Source: Streptosporangium oxazolinicum (GTDB taxonomy: Bacteria; Actinomycetota; Actinomycetes; Streptosporangiales; Streptosporangiaceae). From it: a stretch of DNA of 64,000 nt. Where the stretch lies: the NCBI RefSeq assembly GCF_039537505.1, contig NZ_BAABAQ010000001.1, forward strand, positions 930,001 through 994,000, in the 5' to 3' direction. Of this stretch, positions 8,392 through 16,008 are shown one piece after another. Numbering within the stretch: the stretch's first letter is position 1; each line of letters opens with the position of its first letter. A model generated the notes under the pieces. The model was given only the letters and a program-made list of their open reading frames with translations, ran no database searches and was not told the DNA's origin. The position numbers and the translations under genes are program-made.

Positions 8392-9796
8392 GCAGGGTCT
8401 TCGTCCAGAGCAGGTCGTCGGGCCGTAGCGCCTCCCTGGCCGGGAGGTAGCCCAGCGACAGCACGACGACCCTCGCCACCATGAACGCCTCCAGCGCGGG
8501 CCAGGACGCCATGGCCAGCAGCGCGAAGGCAAGCCCGTCGTACCAGGGCAGCGCGTACGGGGCGGCGAACAGCCAGGCGACCACCATCGCGGCGGCGACG
8601 GCGGGCGCGGTGTCGACGGGCAGCGCCCTCGGCGTCCCCGGCGCTCCCGGCGTCCCCGGCGTCCCCGGCGCCCGCAGCGCCCCCGATGCCCGCAGCAGCA
8701 GCCAGGCCAGGCAGGCCATCAGGAGCAGGGACCCGATCTGGATCCAGGCCGAGTACGCGCCCGGCCCGAAGAGCGACTGGAAGCCCACCTTGACGAGCTG
8801 CCAGGGGGTGGCGAGGGAGACCTTCCTGCTGGCGGCGCTCACCTGGTCGAGCACGTGCGGCCCGGCGGCGGCGTAGATCGCCACCACGGTGGCCGTCGCG
8901 GTCCCCGCCACCACGGCGAGCCTGCCCGGCGAGCGGCGCAGCTCCCACGCCGGTCCGAGGGCGACGAGCCCGGCGTTGAGCTTCACCCCGATGCCGACCC
9001 CGAGCAGCAGCCCCGAGGCGGCCCCGCGAACCGTGAGCGCGGCGACCATGCAGGCGATGGCGAGGGTGTCGACGTGCATCCCCGCGGCCAGGTGGTAGAT
9101 CATCAGCGGGTTGGCCGCCCACAGCAGCGCCGCCCGCCGCTGGAGGTCCGCGTCCCCCCGGGCGAAACGGTGCAGCAGCAGCGCCGTACCGATGAACGCC
9201 GCCGCGTTGACGACGGCCATCGCGAAGACCGTCAGCCTGACCGAGTCACCGCCCACGAGGCTCGCCAGGGCCTGTACGGCGGTGGCGACCGGGCCGTAGA
9301 CGCTGGTCACACCGGCCCACTCCTCCACCGCGCCGGTGACCGGGTCACCGGGCAGGGTGGCGGGGGTGATCGCGTACGGGTCCTGGCCGAGCGTGACCAG
9401 GCGGCCGTACGCGGCGTAGTTGAGGTGGTCGGCCGAGCCGGAGGGCGGCAGGAAGGCGAGCAGGCCCGCCACGGCGCAGCCCGCCGCGAGCAGCCAGCGG
9501 GGATCGGGCCCCCACCGGGACCTGAGCGCGGCGGCGAGCCCGAGCCCGCCCAGCACGATCGCGACGGCGCCCAGGGCGACGACCAGATGGGCACCGGGGT
9601 GGGCGTCCAGCGAGTACGGGGGCTGCCAGGAGGGTCCGGGCAGCTCCGGGACCATCGCCGAGGGGCCCAGCAGCCCGATCAGGACCGTGGTCGCCGCCGA
9701 GAGCCCCACGGCTCCGAACGCGGCGACGTCGAGCCCCCGCGGCGTATCGCCGGCGGGACTCCGCCTCTCGTCGAGGACCGACGCATCCCGAGTCAC
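8273..9796 (-). CDS. GT-C type membrane glycosyltransferase (MptA/MptB-like)
   Basis: A 507-residue protein with about 12 membrane helices, resembling polyprenol-phosphate-dependent alpha-1,6-mannosyltransferases of the GT-C fold. The first large extracellular loop contains ADHLNYAAYGRLV and DPYAITPATLPGDPV, like the conserved D/E-x-x-Y loop region of these enzymes. Later segments NPLMIYHLAAGMHVDTL and GIGVKLNAGLVAL also fit. The GTG at 9796 (VTRDASVLDERR) is chosen because upstream codons are repeat-derived. A Gly-Thr-Pro/Gly-Ala-Pro collagen-like stretch lies in a loop near residue 395. Its last 119 bp overlap the 3' end of the convergent phosphatase-like gene. Substrate unknown. Confidence 0.8.
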   Translation of the reverse strand: MTRDASVLDERRSPAGDTPRGLDVAAFGAVGLSAATTVLIGLLGPSAMVPELPGPSWQPPYSLDAHPGAHLVVALGAVAIVLGGLGLAAALRSRWGPDPRWLLAAGCAVAGLLAFLPPSGSADHLNYAAYGRLVTLGQDPYAITPATLPGDPVTGAVEEWAGVTSVYGPVATAVQALASLVGGDSVRLTVFAMAVVNAAAFIGTALLLHRFARGDADLQRRAALLWAANPLMIYHLAAGMHVDTLAIACMVAALTVRGAASGLLLGVGIGVKLNAGLVALGPAWELRRSPGRLAVVAGTATATVVAIYAAAGPHVLDQVSAASRKVSLATPWQLVKVGFQSLFGPGAYSAWIQIGSLLLMACLAWLLLRASGALRAPGTPGTPGAPGTPRALPVDTAPAVAAAMVVAWLFAAPYALPWYDGLAFALLAMASWPALEAFMVARVVVLSLGYLPAREALRPDDLLWTKTLLREAVVPWTLLALTVALGWWAARAGRRARRRPASAAPRP

Positions 9797-9813
9797 CCGC
9801 AAATTCCAGCACA

Positions 9814-9883
9814 CCCGGCACGGTGCCCGGCACGAGCCCGGCACGATGCCAGGCGTCGTGCCCGGCACGATGCCCGGTACGAC
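9814..9883. repeat. 12-bp tandem repeat, six units
   Basis: Six consecutive 11-12 bp units of the form CCCGGCACGATG, starting at 9814, 9826, 9837, 9849, 9861 and 9873, immediately upstream of the GT-C gene start. They may fall within its 5' leader. Confidence 0.75.
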
Positions 9884-9987
9884 ACTGGCGGGCCGAGCGG
9901 CGGCGCGAGGGTAGGCGGGGCGGCTTCACCCCCGGCGGTCAGGGCGAGCGGCGAGACTGACGGCGCCCGAGCGACAGGCAGGGTCAG

Positions 9988-10096
9988 CGGCGTCCGAGGA
10001 CCCGAACAGGTCGCCGGTGCCCGGCCGGGTTGACGGGACAACGGCGTCCGGGGAACCCGAACGGGCCCGGGGTGCCCGACCGGGGTGACGGGCTAA
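9988..10096. repeat. 54-55 bp tandem repeat, two units
   Basis: Two direct units (9988-10041 and 10042-10096), each starting CGGCGTCCG and ending TTGACGGGACAA or GTGACGGGCTAA. A third unit starts (CGGCG) at 10097. The second copy supplies the stop codon of the leftward GT2 gene. With the 12-bp repeat before it, it fills most of the gap 9797-10092, in which no gene was found. Confidence 0.75.
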
Positions 10097-10779
10097 CGGC
10101 GCGCCAGGAGGGCGCGGGCGACGTCGCGGAACTGCCTGGCCCGATGGACCTGGGCCCTCCAGTCGGTGCCGGTGGCCCGGTGTGCCATCTCGACCGGGAC
10201 CTCGCGCACCCGAAAGCCCTTCCTGAGCAGGTCGATCGTGAGACCGGTCTCCACGCCGAAGCCGTGTGCCAGGGGCCGGGCGGCCTCGAAGGCGGCCCGG
10301 GTCAGGCAGCGCTGCCCGTTGAGCGGCTGGGCGGGCGTCCAGCCGGTGGCGCGCTCGACGCCCTCGCGCGCGAGTTTCACGACGAACCCGTGACCGCCGA
10401 GCTTCACCCGGGTGACGAAGACGGCGATCGTCATGTCGGCCTCGCCCGCCGCGACCGGCTCGATCAGCGGCGCGGCCGTACGGGCGGTCTCGCCCAGGTC
10501 GGCGTCGAGGAACAGCAGGTGCCGGGGCGTCTCACCGTCGCGGTCGAGCTGGCGCACGGCGTGGGCGCCGCTCTCCATGGCGGCGGCCTTGCCCCGGTTG
10601 TGGCTGTGCCGCACGACGCGGGCACCCGCGGCCTTGGCCACCCGCCCCGTCTGGTCGACGGAGCCGTCGTCGACGACCACGACGAGATCGACGCCGGGCA
10701 GCGCCAGGACCGCGGCCACGGTGGCCCCGATCCTGTCGCCCTCGTCCTTGGCGGGAATGATCGCCGCCGTGCCGGTCAT
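10093..10779 (-). CDS. Family 2 glycosyltransferase
   Basis: A 228-residue soluble GT-A fold glycosyltransferase without membrane helices. The N-terminus AAIIPAKDEGDRI and VVVVDDGSVDQT are the nucleotide-sugar-binding motifs, and LLFLDADLGE holds the DxD-type metal site. The C-terminal half shows QPLNGQRCLTRAAFE and GFGVETGLTIDLL, as in polyprenyl-phosphate glycosyltransferases and glucosyl-3-phosphoglycerate synthase relatives. A strong GGAGGTG Shine-Dalgarno precedes the ATG. Together with the GT-C genes to the left it could supply the lipid-linked sugar donor they need (polyprenol-phosphate-mannose synthase-like), which is an inference from context. Its stop codon lies inside a tandem repeat, so the C-terminus may vary between strains. 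Confidence 0.85.
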   Translation of the reverse strand: MTGTAAIIPAKDEGDRIGATVAAVLALPGVDLVVVVDDGSVDQTGRVAKAAGARVVRHSHNRGKAAAMESGAHAVRQLDRDGETPRHLLFLDADLGETARTAAPLIEPVAAGEADMTIAVFVTRVKLGGHGFVVKLAREGVERATGWTPAQPLNGQRCLTRAAFEAARPLAHGFGVETGLTIDLLRKGFRVREVPVEMAHRATGTDWRAQVHRARQFRDVARALLARR

Positions 10780-10828
10780 CGAACACCTCCGAGTGTGGAG
10801 TTCCCGGGCATCAGCCGTGGGAAGGACG

Positions 10829-11218
10829 TCATCCCTGGGATTCGGAGGTCAGCAGCTTCTCCGGCATGGTCTCGTGCACGACGAAGACGGAGTCGAGGCC
10901 GGTGACCTGCAGAATCTTGCGGACGGCGGGCCGGGGCGCCGCCACCTCCAGTGTGCCGCCCCGTTCGCGCAGCCGCTTGAGCGCGGACAGCAGCACGTTC
11001 ATGCCGGTGGAGTCGCAGAACTCCACGGCGGACATGTCGAGGACGACAAGCATGGTCTGGCTCTGCCCAAGCAGCCGGGTGAACTCGGCCTGCAGGCGAG
11101 GCGCGGTATATAGGTCGATTTCGCCAACGATGGTCACGACGGTGTGCCCGGCATGAGATCGAGTTGAGACTTTTAGCTCCACAGCGGGCACACTAGCGGC
11201 GCGAGAGCCGCTGGTCAC
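10829..11218 (-). CDS. STAS-domain anti-sigma factor antagonist
   Basis: A 129-residue single STAS domain of the SpoIIAA/RsbV/BldG type. Such proteins bind an RsbW-like anti-sigma kinase when unphosphorylated, freeing a sigma factor. GEIDLYTAPRL is the family's first core motif, and VEFCDSTGMN carries the serine that is the usual phosphorylation site. The GTG at 11218 gives a short N-terminal tail; an internal GTG at 11182 would start directly at the domain (VELKVST) and fits BldG-like lengths better. It lies 49 bp upstream of the GT2 gene on the same strand. The kinase partner is not adjacent; an RsbW-like ATPase is encoded 4.2 kb away at 15402. Confidence 0.9.
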   Translation of the reverse strand: MTSGSRAASVPAVELKVSTRSHAGHTVVTIVGEIDLYTAPRLQAEFTRLLGQSQTMLVVLDMSAVEFCDSTGMNVLLSALKRLRERGGTLEVAAPRPAVRKILQVTGLDSVFVVHETMPEKLLTSESQG

Positions 11219-11411
11219 GTTCTCTTGAACAACCCGAGTCGTCCGCCCTTTGTCCCCCGTTTCCGCCTCATGGAAACCCTGAGTGCGCGAAGCTTGACAC
11301 TAAGCAACACCGGCTTGGCCGGAAAAGGGAGGAGACCCGGCACCTCCCGATCGTCGCTGCGCTACGTCAGTGGCGGCCGTTGAGTGACAAGAAACGGGCT
11401 CGAAAGCACCC

Positions 11412-11960
11412 ATGAACACCGACCTACCTGAGGATCTCCAGCGACAACGGCTCCGGGAGCATCTGGAGTCCATGATCACTCGTACCGACAGGGCCACCTC
11501 GTGGCGCGACGCGGCGAGTTCACTGCGGGACCTGGTGAACCACGAGGGATACGTCCCGATCAGGACCCGCCTGTCGACCGAGGACCTCGACTTCCTCGAG
11601 GGAGCGCGCGAAGAGCTCCTCGACTTCGCCACGCTCGGCGTCAGGCTGCTCGACCTGCACCAGCCGCGCGACGCGGGCGGCATCACCAGCGACGCGGCGC
11701 ATCCGATCCTGCGCTGCCGCAGCTGTATGTGGCGCTGGCCGTGCCCGACGTTCCGGGCGATGGTGGAGTCCCTCGGCACCACCAGGAGGCTGACCTCCTG
11801 CCAGCACGTCGAGCCCGACACCGAGGGCGGCGAGTGCGCGCAGATGACCCTCATGGTCTCCGTGCGCCCCGAGGGTCCCGACGGCCTCGTCCCACCCGCA
11901 CCGACCACCAACGGCGCCGCCTCGAACAACACGGGCTCCAACGGCACCGGCGCGAGCTGA
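11412..11960 (+). CDS. Conserved-type protein of unknown function with Cys cluster
   Basis: A 182-residue soluble protein not recognised as a named family. The N-terminal half is charged and helical (LRDLVNHEGYVPIRTRLSTE), resembling a phospho-signalling or HTH-free helical domain. The central segment RCRSCMWRWPCPTF holds three cysteines in a CxxCx4C arrangement, followed by a further Cys-His (SCQHVEP), which could bind zinc or an Fe-S cluster. The last about 35 residues are low-complexity (Ala/Thr/Asn/Gly). It diverges from the STAS gene across 193 bp, which suggests but does not prove a shared regulatory role. The ATG has no strong Shine-Dalgarno. Confidence 0.75.
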   Translation: MNTDLPEDLQRQRLREHLESMITRTDRATSWRDAASSLRDLVNHEGYVPIRTRLSTEDLDFLEGAREELLDFATLGVRLLDLHQPRDAGGITSDAAHPILRCRSCMWRWPCPTFRAMVESLGTTRRLTSCQHVEPDTEGGECAQMTLMVSVRPEGPDGLVPPAPTTNGAASNNTGSNGTGAS

Positions 11961-12028
11961 CCGCCCATCGGCCATCCAGACCGAACCGCCCAGGCCAGAC
12001 CGTCCAGACACGGCCCGAACACGGCCGC

Positions 12029-13156
12029 TCAGGCGGAGAGGGGCAGGCGGATCTCGAAGCGGCAGCCCGGACCGGAGTTGACGACGCCGATCGTCCCCTC
12101 GTGAGCCTCGACGATGCCGCGCGCGATCGCCAGGCCGAGGCCCGCCCCGGTGCCGTCGGCCCTGGGGGTACGGGCCGCCTCGCCGCGGAAGGCGACGTCG
12201 AAGACGCGGGGCAGGTCGTCGGCCGGGATGCCTCCGCAGCAGTCGGCGACGGACAGGCGGGCGACGCCGTCCTCGGCCGAGACGCGGACCACGACGGCGC
12301 CGTCGCCCGGGGTGTGCCTGATCGCGTTGACCACCAGGTTGCGCAGCGCCCGGGAGAGTTCGGCCGCGTCGGCCTGGACGGGGACCACCGGGTCGGCCTC
12401 GCCGGTGAGCCGCACCCCCCTGTCCCTGGCCAGCTGTTCCACCCCGGCCAGCGCGTCGGCGACCAGGTCGCCGAGGCCGATCCGGACGCGTGACAGGCGC
12501 AGCGTCCCCGCGTGGATCCTGGACAGCTCGAACAGGTCGTCGACCATGCCCGAGAGCCGGTCCACCTCCAGGCGGATCTGCCGGTGGTAGCGGCCGACGG
12601 TCTCCGGGTCGGCGACCACCCCGTCCTCCAGGGCCTCGGCCATGGCCCGCATGCCCGCCAGCGGGGTGCGAAGATCGTGGCTGACCCAGGCGACGAGCTC
12701 GCGGCGGGCGCTCTCCAGGGCGCGCTCGCGCTCGTGGCCGAGCCGCAGCCGCCGGTAGGCCCGGTCCAGGCTCCCGGCGATCGTGCCGAGTTCCGCGGGC
12801 AGCCCCTCGGGGGGTGTGAACTCCCCCGAGGCCGACACCGCGTGCACGGCGTCGACGAGCCCGCGGCTCGCCGCCACGACCCGGCGCGAGAGCACCGTCG
12901 CGACGCCCAGCCCGACCAGGCCGCCCACGGCGACCACGCTGAGCACGATGTCCCTCGACGTACCCTCGATGATCATTTTCAGGGTGACGGCGACGATGCC
13001 GCCCACCGTCGCCACGACGGTCACCACGACGACCACCGCGAGCATCACGCCGATCGACCGCTCGCGCAGCAGCCGCATCGCGCCCAGCCCGGCCAGCGCG
13101 ACCAGCAGGCCGAGCCCGGCGGTGACCGCGACGATCAGCAGCATCTCGGGGATCAC
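12029..13156 (-). CDS. Sensor histidine kinase
   Basis: A 375-residue membrane histidine kinase. Three to four hydrophobic segments fill residues 1-95 with almost no extracytoplasmic loop, suggesting intramembrane sensing. A HAMP-like linker follows, then the dimerisation/phosphoacceptor helix WVSHDLRTPLAGMRA, and an HATPase domain with the N-box (NLVVNAIRHTPG), a G1 box written DCCGGIP instead of the usual DxGxG, and GAGLGLAIARGI. The start is GTG at 13156, overlapping the regulator's stop codon by 4 nt (GTGA), so the pair is translationally coupled and co-transcribed with the regulator first. Signal unknown. Confidence 0.92.
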   Translation of the reverse strand: MIPEMLLIVAVTAGLGLLVALAGLGAMRLLRERSIGVMLAVVVVVTVVATVGGIVAVTLKMIIEGTSRDIVLSVVAVGGLVGLGVATVLSRRVVAASRGLVDAVHAVSASGEFTPPEGLPAELGTIAGSLDRAYRRLRLGHERERALESARRELVAWVSHDLRTPLAGMRAMAEALEDGVVADPETVGRYHRQIRLEVDRLSGMVDDLFELSRIHAGTLRLSRVRIGLGDLVADALAGVEQLARDRGVRLTGEADPVVPVQADAAELSRALRNLVVNAIRHTPGDGAVVVRVSAEDGVARLSVADCCGGIPADDLPRVFDVAFRGEAARTPRADGTGAGLGLAIARGIVEAHEGTIGVVNSGPGCRFEIRLPLSA

Positions 13157-13848
13157 GGTTCCGCCAGCGGCTCGTAGCGGTAGCCGACGCCCCAGACGGT
13201 GACGATGCGCCGGGGAACGGTCGGGTCGGGCTCGATCTTCTCGCGGAGGCGGCGGACGTGGACGGTCACCGTGGACGAGTCGCCGAAGGACCAGCCCCAG
13301 ACCTGGTCGAGCAGGGCGGAACGGCTGAAGGCCTGGCGGGGGTTGCGCATCATGTGGGCGAGGAGGTCGAACTCGCGGGCGGTCAGCATGATCTCGTCGC
13401 CGCGGAGCCGCACCTCGTGGGCGCCGACGTCGACCGTCAGCTCGCCGTCCCTGAGCACGCCGGTACCGGCCGGAAGGGAGGCTCCGCGCGCGCGCCGCAG
13501 CACGGACCGCACGCGCAGGGCGAGCTCCCGGGGGCTGAAGGGCTTCGTGACGTAGTCGTCGGCGCCGGTCTCCAGGCCGACGACCCTGTCCAGCTCCTCG
13601 CCGAGCGCGGTCAGCATGATCACCGGCACCGGCCACCGCTCCCTGAGCTTCCTGCAGACCTGGAGCCCGTCCATCTTGGGAAGCATCAGGTCGAGCACCA
13701 TCAGGTCGGGCGGGTCGGCCAGCGCGCGCCTGAGCGCCTCGGCGCCGTCTCCGACGCACTCGACCACGTGGCCGTCGCGTTCCAGGTAGCGGGCCACGAC
13801 CTCGGCCACCATCGGATCGTCGTCGACCACCAGAATCCGCGTGCTCAT
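13153..13848 (-). CDS. OmpR-family response regulator
   Basis: A 231-residue DNA-binding response regulator. The receiver domain (1-120) has the acidic pair DDD (9-11), phospho-acceptor Asp53 in VLDLMLP, the Thr switch in MLTA and Lys in TKPFSPREL. The C-terminal winged helix (about 135-228) ends with the recognition segment TVTVHVRRLREKIEP and the wing GVGYRYEP. The ATG at 13848 is preferred over an upstream GTG because GGGGG lies just before it. It is first gene of a two-gene operon with the kinase. Confidence 0.95.
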   Translation of the reverse strand: MSTRILVVDDDPMVAEVVARYLERDGHVVECVGDGAEALRRALADPPDLMVLDLMLPKMDGLQVCRKLRERWPVPVIMLTALGEELDRVVGLETGADDYVTKPFSPRELALRVRSVLRRARGASLPAGTGVLRDGELTVDVGAHEVRLRGDEIMLTAREFDLLAHMMRNPRQAFSRSALLDQVWGWSFGDSSTVTVHVRRLREKIEPDPTVPRRIVTVWGVGYRYEPLAEP

Positions 13849-13977
13849 GGCCCCCACGGTAGGCCCGCGAGGGGACGATCCCTAAGCCGTGTCACCGGTC
13901 CGTAAGCACTGGATCGTTATGACCATCGTTATGACCAGGGCCCCCGCCGTTTCCCCTGCCGACGTACGGTGGACCGC

Positions 13978-14145
13978 ATGAGTCGTATCGTGCTGGGGGT
14001 TCTGGGCGTCCTGCTCGCGCTCTACGTGGTGTTCGGGTTCGTGCTGCCCGCGCTCTTCGGGCTGCTGAAGTTCGCGCTCGTCCTGGCGGTGGTGGCCTTC
14101 GTGGTCGTCGCCCTGGTCACCGCGGTGGCGAAGTTCAAGAAGTGA
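13978..14145 (+). CDS. Small two-helix membrane protein
   Basis: A 55-residue protein, almost entirely hydrophobic. Two membrane helices (about 4-24 and 28-50) are separated by a short turn around LPALFGLLK, with a basic tail KFKK. Its TGA stop overlaps the GTG start of the next gene by 4 nt (GTGA), which argues strongly that it is translated. The family was not identified. It leads a three-gene group ending in a YidC-type insertase, so a role at the membrane-insertion site is conceivable but unproven. Confidence 0.65.
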   Translation: MSRIVLGVLGVLLALYVVFGFVLPALFGLLKFALVLAVVAFVVVALVTAVAKFKK

Positions 14146-14408
14146 ACCTGCTGCTCACCCTCCAGACCCTGGCGGTCTGGATGTTCGACGGCGGCGGTGT
14201 CCTGACGGCCGCCGCCGTGGTCGGGCTGGGCGTGCTCCTGCTCGCCTGGGCGCTGCGCCCGGCACCCGTCACCTCCGGTACGACGTCACGGTCGCCGCTG
14301 TCCCGGCGCGATCGGGCCAGGCGGACGATGTTCGTCCGGCAGCGCGACCCCGACGCGGCCGGGAGGTCCCGGCCCAGAGCACCCTCCGCGGGCCCGGCGC
14401 CCGCGTAA
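14142..14408 (+). CDS. Small membrane protein, DUF6412-like (tentative)
   Basis: An 88-residue protein with one clear membrane helix (about 20-40, VLTAAAVVGLGVLLLAWAL) and a basic, Pro/Arg-rich cytosolic tail containing RRTMFVRQRDPDAAGRSRPR. The tail sequence recalls a small actinobacterial family that sits beside YidC-type insertases (DUF6412), a recollection rather than a search result. The GTG start overlaps the stop of the preceding 55-residue gene, so the two are translationally coupled. The insertase gene starts 153 bp downstream. Confidence 0.72.
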   Translation: MNLLLTLQTLAVWMFDGGGVLTAAAVVGLGVLLLAWALRPAPVTSGTTSRSPLSRRDRARRTMFVRQRDPDAAGRSRPRAPSAGPAPA

Positions 14409-14561
14409 CCCCCGCGACCTCTCGCGCCCCCGTGCTCCGCGCACGTGACCGGCATGCCCCGTACGCACGCGATCGTCGTGCTCGGAGGCACCCCGTGAGT
14501 ACGGGTCCCCCCTCGCGGGCGCCTTCTGCGCTGTCTCCACTCCGCTCAGAAGGGCCCTTCC

Positions 14562-15254
14562 ATGTTCGACTCCGTCATCGCGTCCGTCGCCGACCTCATC
14601 GCCGCGCTCGCCGAGCCGCTGGGCTCCACCGCCCTGGCGATCGTCGTGTTCACCGTCCTCGTCCGGCTCCTGCTGCTTCCGCTCAGTGTCATGCAGGCCA
14701 GGGGCGAGCGGGCCAGGGTCCGCCTCGCACCGGAGCTCCAGCGGCTCAGGAAGCGTCACGGCCGCAACCCCGAGCGGCTCCAGCGGGAGCTGGCCGCCCT
14801 CTATGCCAGGGAGAGGACCTCACCGCTGGCCGGGTGCCTGCCGTCCATGGCGCAGATGCCGTTCCTCATGGTGACGTACCAGGTGTTCATCTCCTCGACG
14901 ATCGCCGGGCAGGCCAACGCGCTCCTGACCCACGGGCTCCTCGGGGTGCCACTCGGGCAGCAGTTCGCGAGCACGGTGGCCGGATTCGGCCTGCTCAGCG
15001 GTCCGACCCTGGTCTTCGCCGGGCTCTTCCTGCTGCTCGTCGCCGTGGCGTGGATCACGTCCCGCCGGATGCGGCGCACGATGGGCGAGGAGGTCCAGCC
15101 CGCGGCGCTGCGCAGGATGATGCCCCTGCTGCCGTACGGGACCGTCCTGGCCGCCGCGGTCCTGCCGCTGGCGGCGGGAATCTATCTCCTCGTCACGACG
15201 GCCTGGGCGGCCGGGGAGAAGGCGGTGCTGCACCGCCCGGCACTCGCCGCCTGA
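14562..15254 (+). CDS. YidC/Oxa1-type membrane protein insertase, short form
   Basis: A 230-residue polytopic protein of the YidC/Oxa1/Alb3 family, which inserts and folds membrane proteins with or without the Sec translocon. The segment TALAIVVFTVLVRLLLLPLS is the conserved first core helix, with its Arg in the hydrophilic groove. A charged coiled-coil hairpin follows (QRLRKRHGRNPERL), then helices with PLAGCLPSMAQMPFL, the family's hallmark Q-x-P-F/I segment. It lacks the large periplasmic domain of Gram-negative YidC and is shorter than the housekeeping yidC normally found at dnaA-rpmH, so it is probably a second, specialised copy. It ends before a bidirectional terminator. Confidence 0.9.
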   Translation: MFDSVIASVADLIAALAEPLGSTALAIVVFTVLVRLLLLPLSVMQARGERARVRLAPELQRLRKRHGRNPERLQRELAALYARERTSPLAGCLPSMAQMPFLMVTYQVFISSTIAGQANALLTHGLLGVPLGQQFASTVAGFGLLSGPTLVFAGLFLLLVAVAWITSRRMRRTMGEEVQPAALRRMMPLLPYGTVLAAAVLPLAAGIYLLVTTAWAAGEKAVLHRPALAA

Positions 15255-15347
15255 TTCACCCGGTCACCGACGCTGGTCACCGACGCGGGTACCGGCCCCG
15301 GATCGGGTCCCGGAGGTGAAGGCGGAGGTTTTCCCGCCGAAGGGGTG

Positions 15348-15392
15348 CCGTTCCCGTCCCGCCTCATGAGGTGTGAGGCGGGACGGGAACGG
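15348..15392. terminator. Bidirectional terminator
   Basis: A perfect 19-bp inverted repeat (starts CCGTTCCCGTCCCGCCTCA) with a 7-nt loop, between the rightward insertase gene and the leftward ATPase gene. It can serve both. Confidence 0.85.
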
Positions 15393-15401
15393 CCGGAAGC
15401 G

Positions 15402-15851
15402 TTACCCGCACTCCCTGAGGGCGGGCTCGGGGGTGGAAACATGGCCGTTACCTACCGTGTCGACCGCCGTGACCACCGCCCATACCGTGGTGACGTCCCC
15501 CTCGTGTCTGACACCCCACGTGGAGGCGAGATACTCGACGATTCCAAGGCCTCGCCCTCCCAGGGAGGAGAGCGCCGGGCGTCCCGCCCGCGGTTCGGTG
15601 GCGGCGCCACCGTCACTCACAGCGACCTCGACATGCTCCTCGGTCCAGCGCCACGACACTCTGATCTGCCCTGATGGCAACGGGTGGGCGTGACGCAGCG
15701 CATTGCTCAGCAGCTCGCTGACCACGAGCACCGCGTCATCGATGGCGGTCTCGTACACACCCCGTTCCTGCAGGTCAGAGCAGAGGCGTTGGCGTGCGAC
15801 AGCGACGCTGGACGGTGCATACGGCAACAGAACGACGCTCGACGCACTCAC
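15402..15851 (-). CDS. RsbW-like ATP-binding (anti-sigma kinase type) protein
   Basis: A 149-residue cytosolic protein with a single HATPase_c_2 domain of the anti-sigma serine kinase type. VVSELLSNALRHAHP is the N-box and GGRGLGIVEYLAS the G2 box; VAVSDGGA is a modified G1 box. Streptomyces-type genomes hold many such stand-alone ATPases that act on STAS antagonists. The GTG start sits directly against GGGGAG, too close for an ideal ribosome site, so the true start may be a few codons further in. A partner antagonist could be the STAS protein at 10829, an inference. Sequence 15852-16008 is a short AT-richer spacer. Confidence 0.85.
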   Translation of the reverse strand: MSASSVVLLPYAPSSVAVARQRLCSDLQERGVYETAIDDAVLVVSELLSNALRHAHPLPSGQIRVSWRWTEEHVEVAVSDGGAATEPRAGRPALSSLGGRGLGIVEYLASTWGVRHEGDVTTVWAVVTAVDTVGNGHVSTPEPALRECG

Positions 15852-16008
15852 CTCCCCGTATGCCTGTTCCCCCCTGAGGAACTCACCCCAGTACGACCGA
15901 AATGCCCCGTTAGATAGTCTTGGAAACCGAGCGTCAATTACAGCTTGTGCACATTCGACAATAGATCAGCACATCCGTTACTGACTTGTTACCGGTTCGG
16001 CGTGTCGA

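Noticed and set aside
13157..13759. Fusion of the response-regulator region to the 12029 kinase in one frame
   Set aside because: The frame over the regulator is a shadow; the kinase GTG at 13156 overlaps the regulator stop in the usual GTGA manner.
15348..15392. Long inverted repeat as a possible insertion-sequence end
   Set aside because: Perfect 19-bp stem with 7-nt loop between convergent genes is a terminator; there is no transposase or target duplication.
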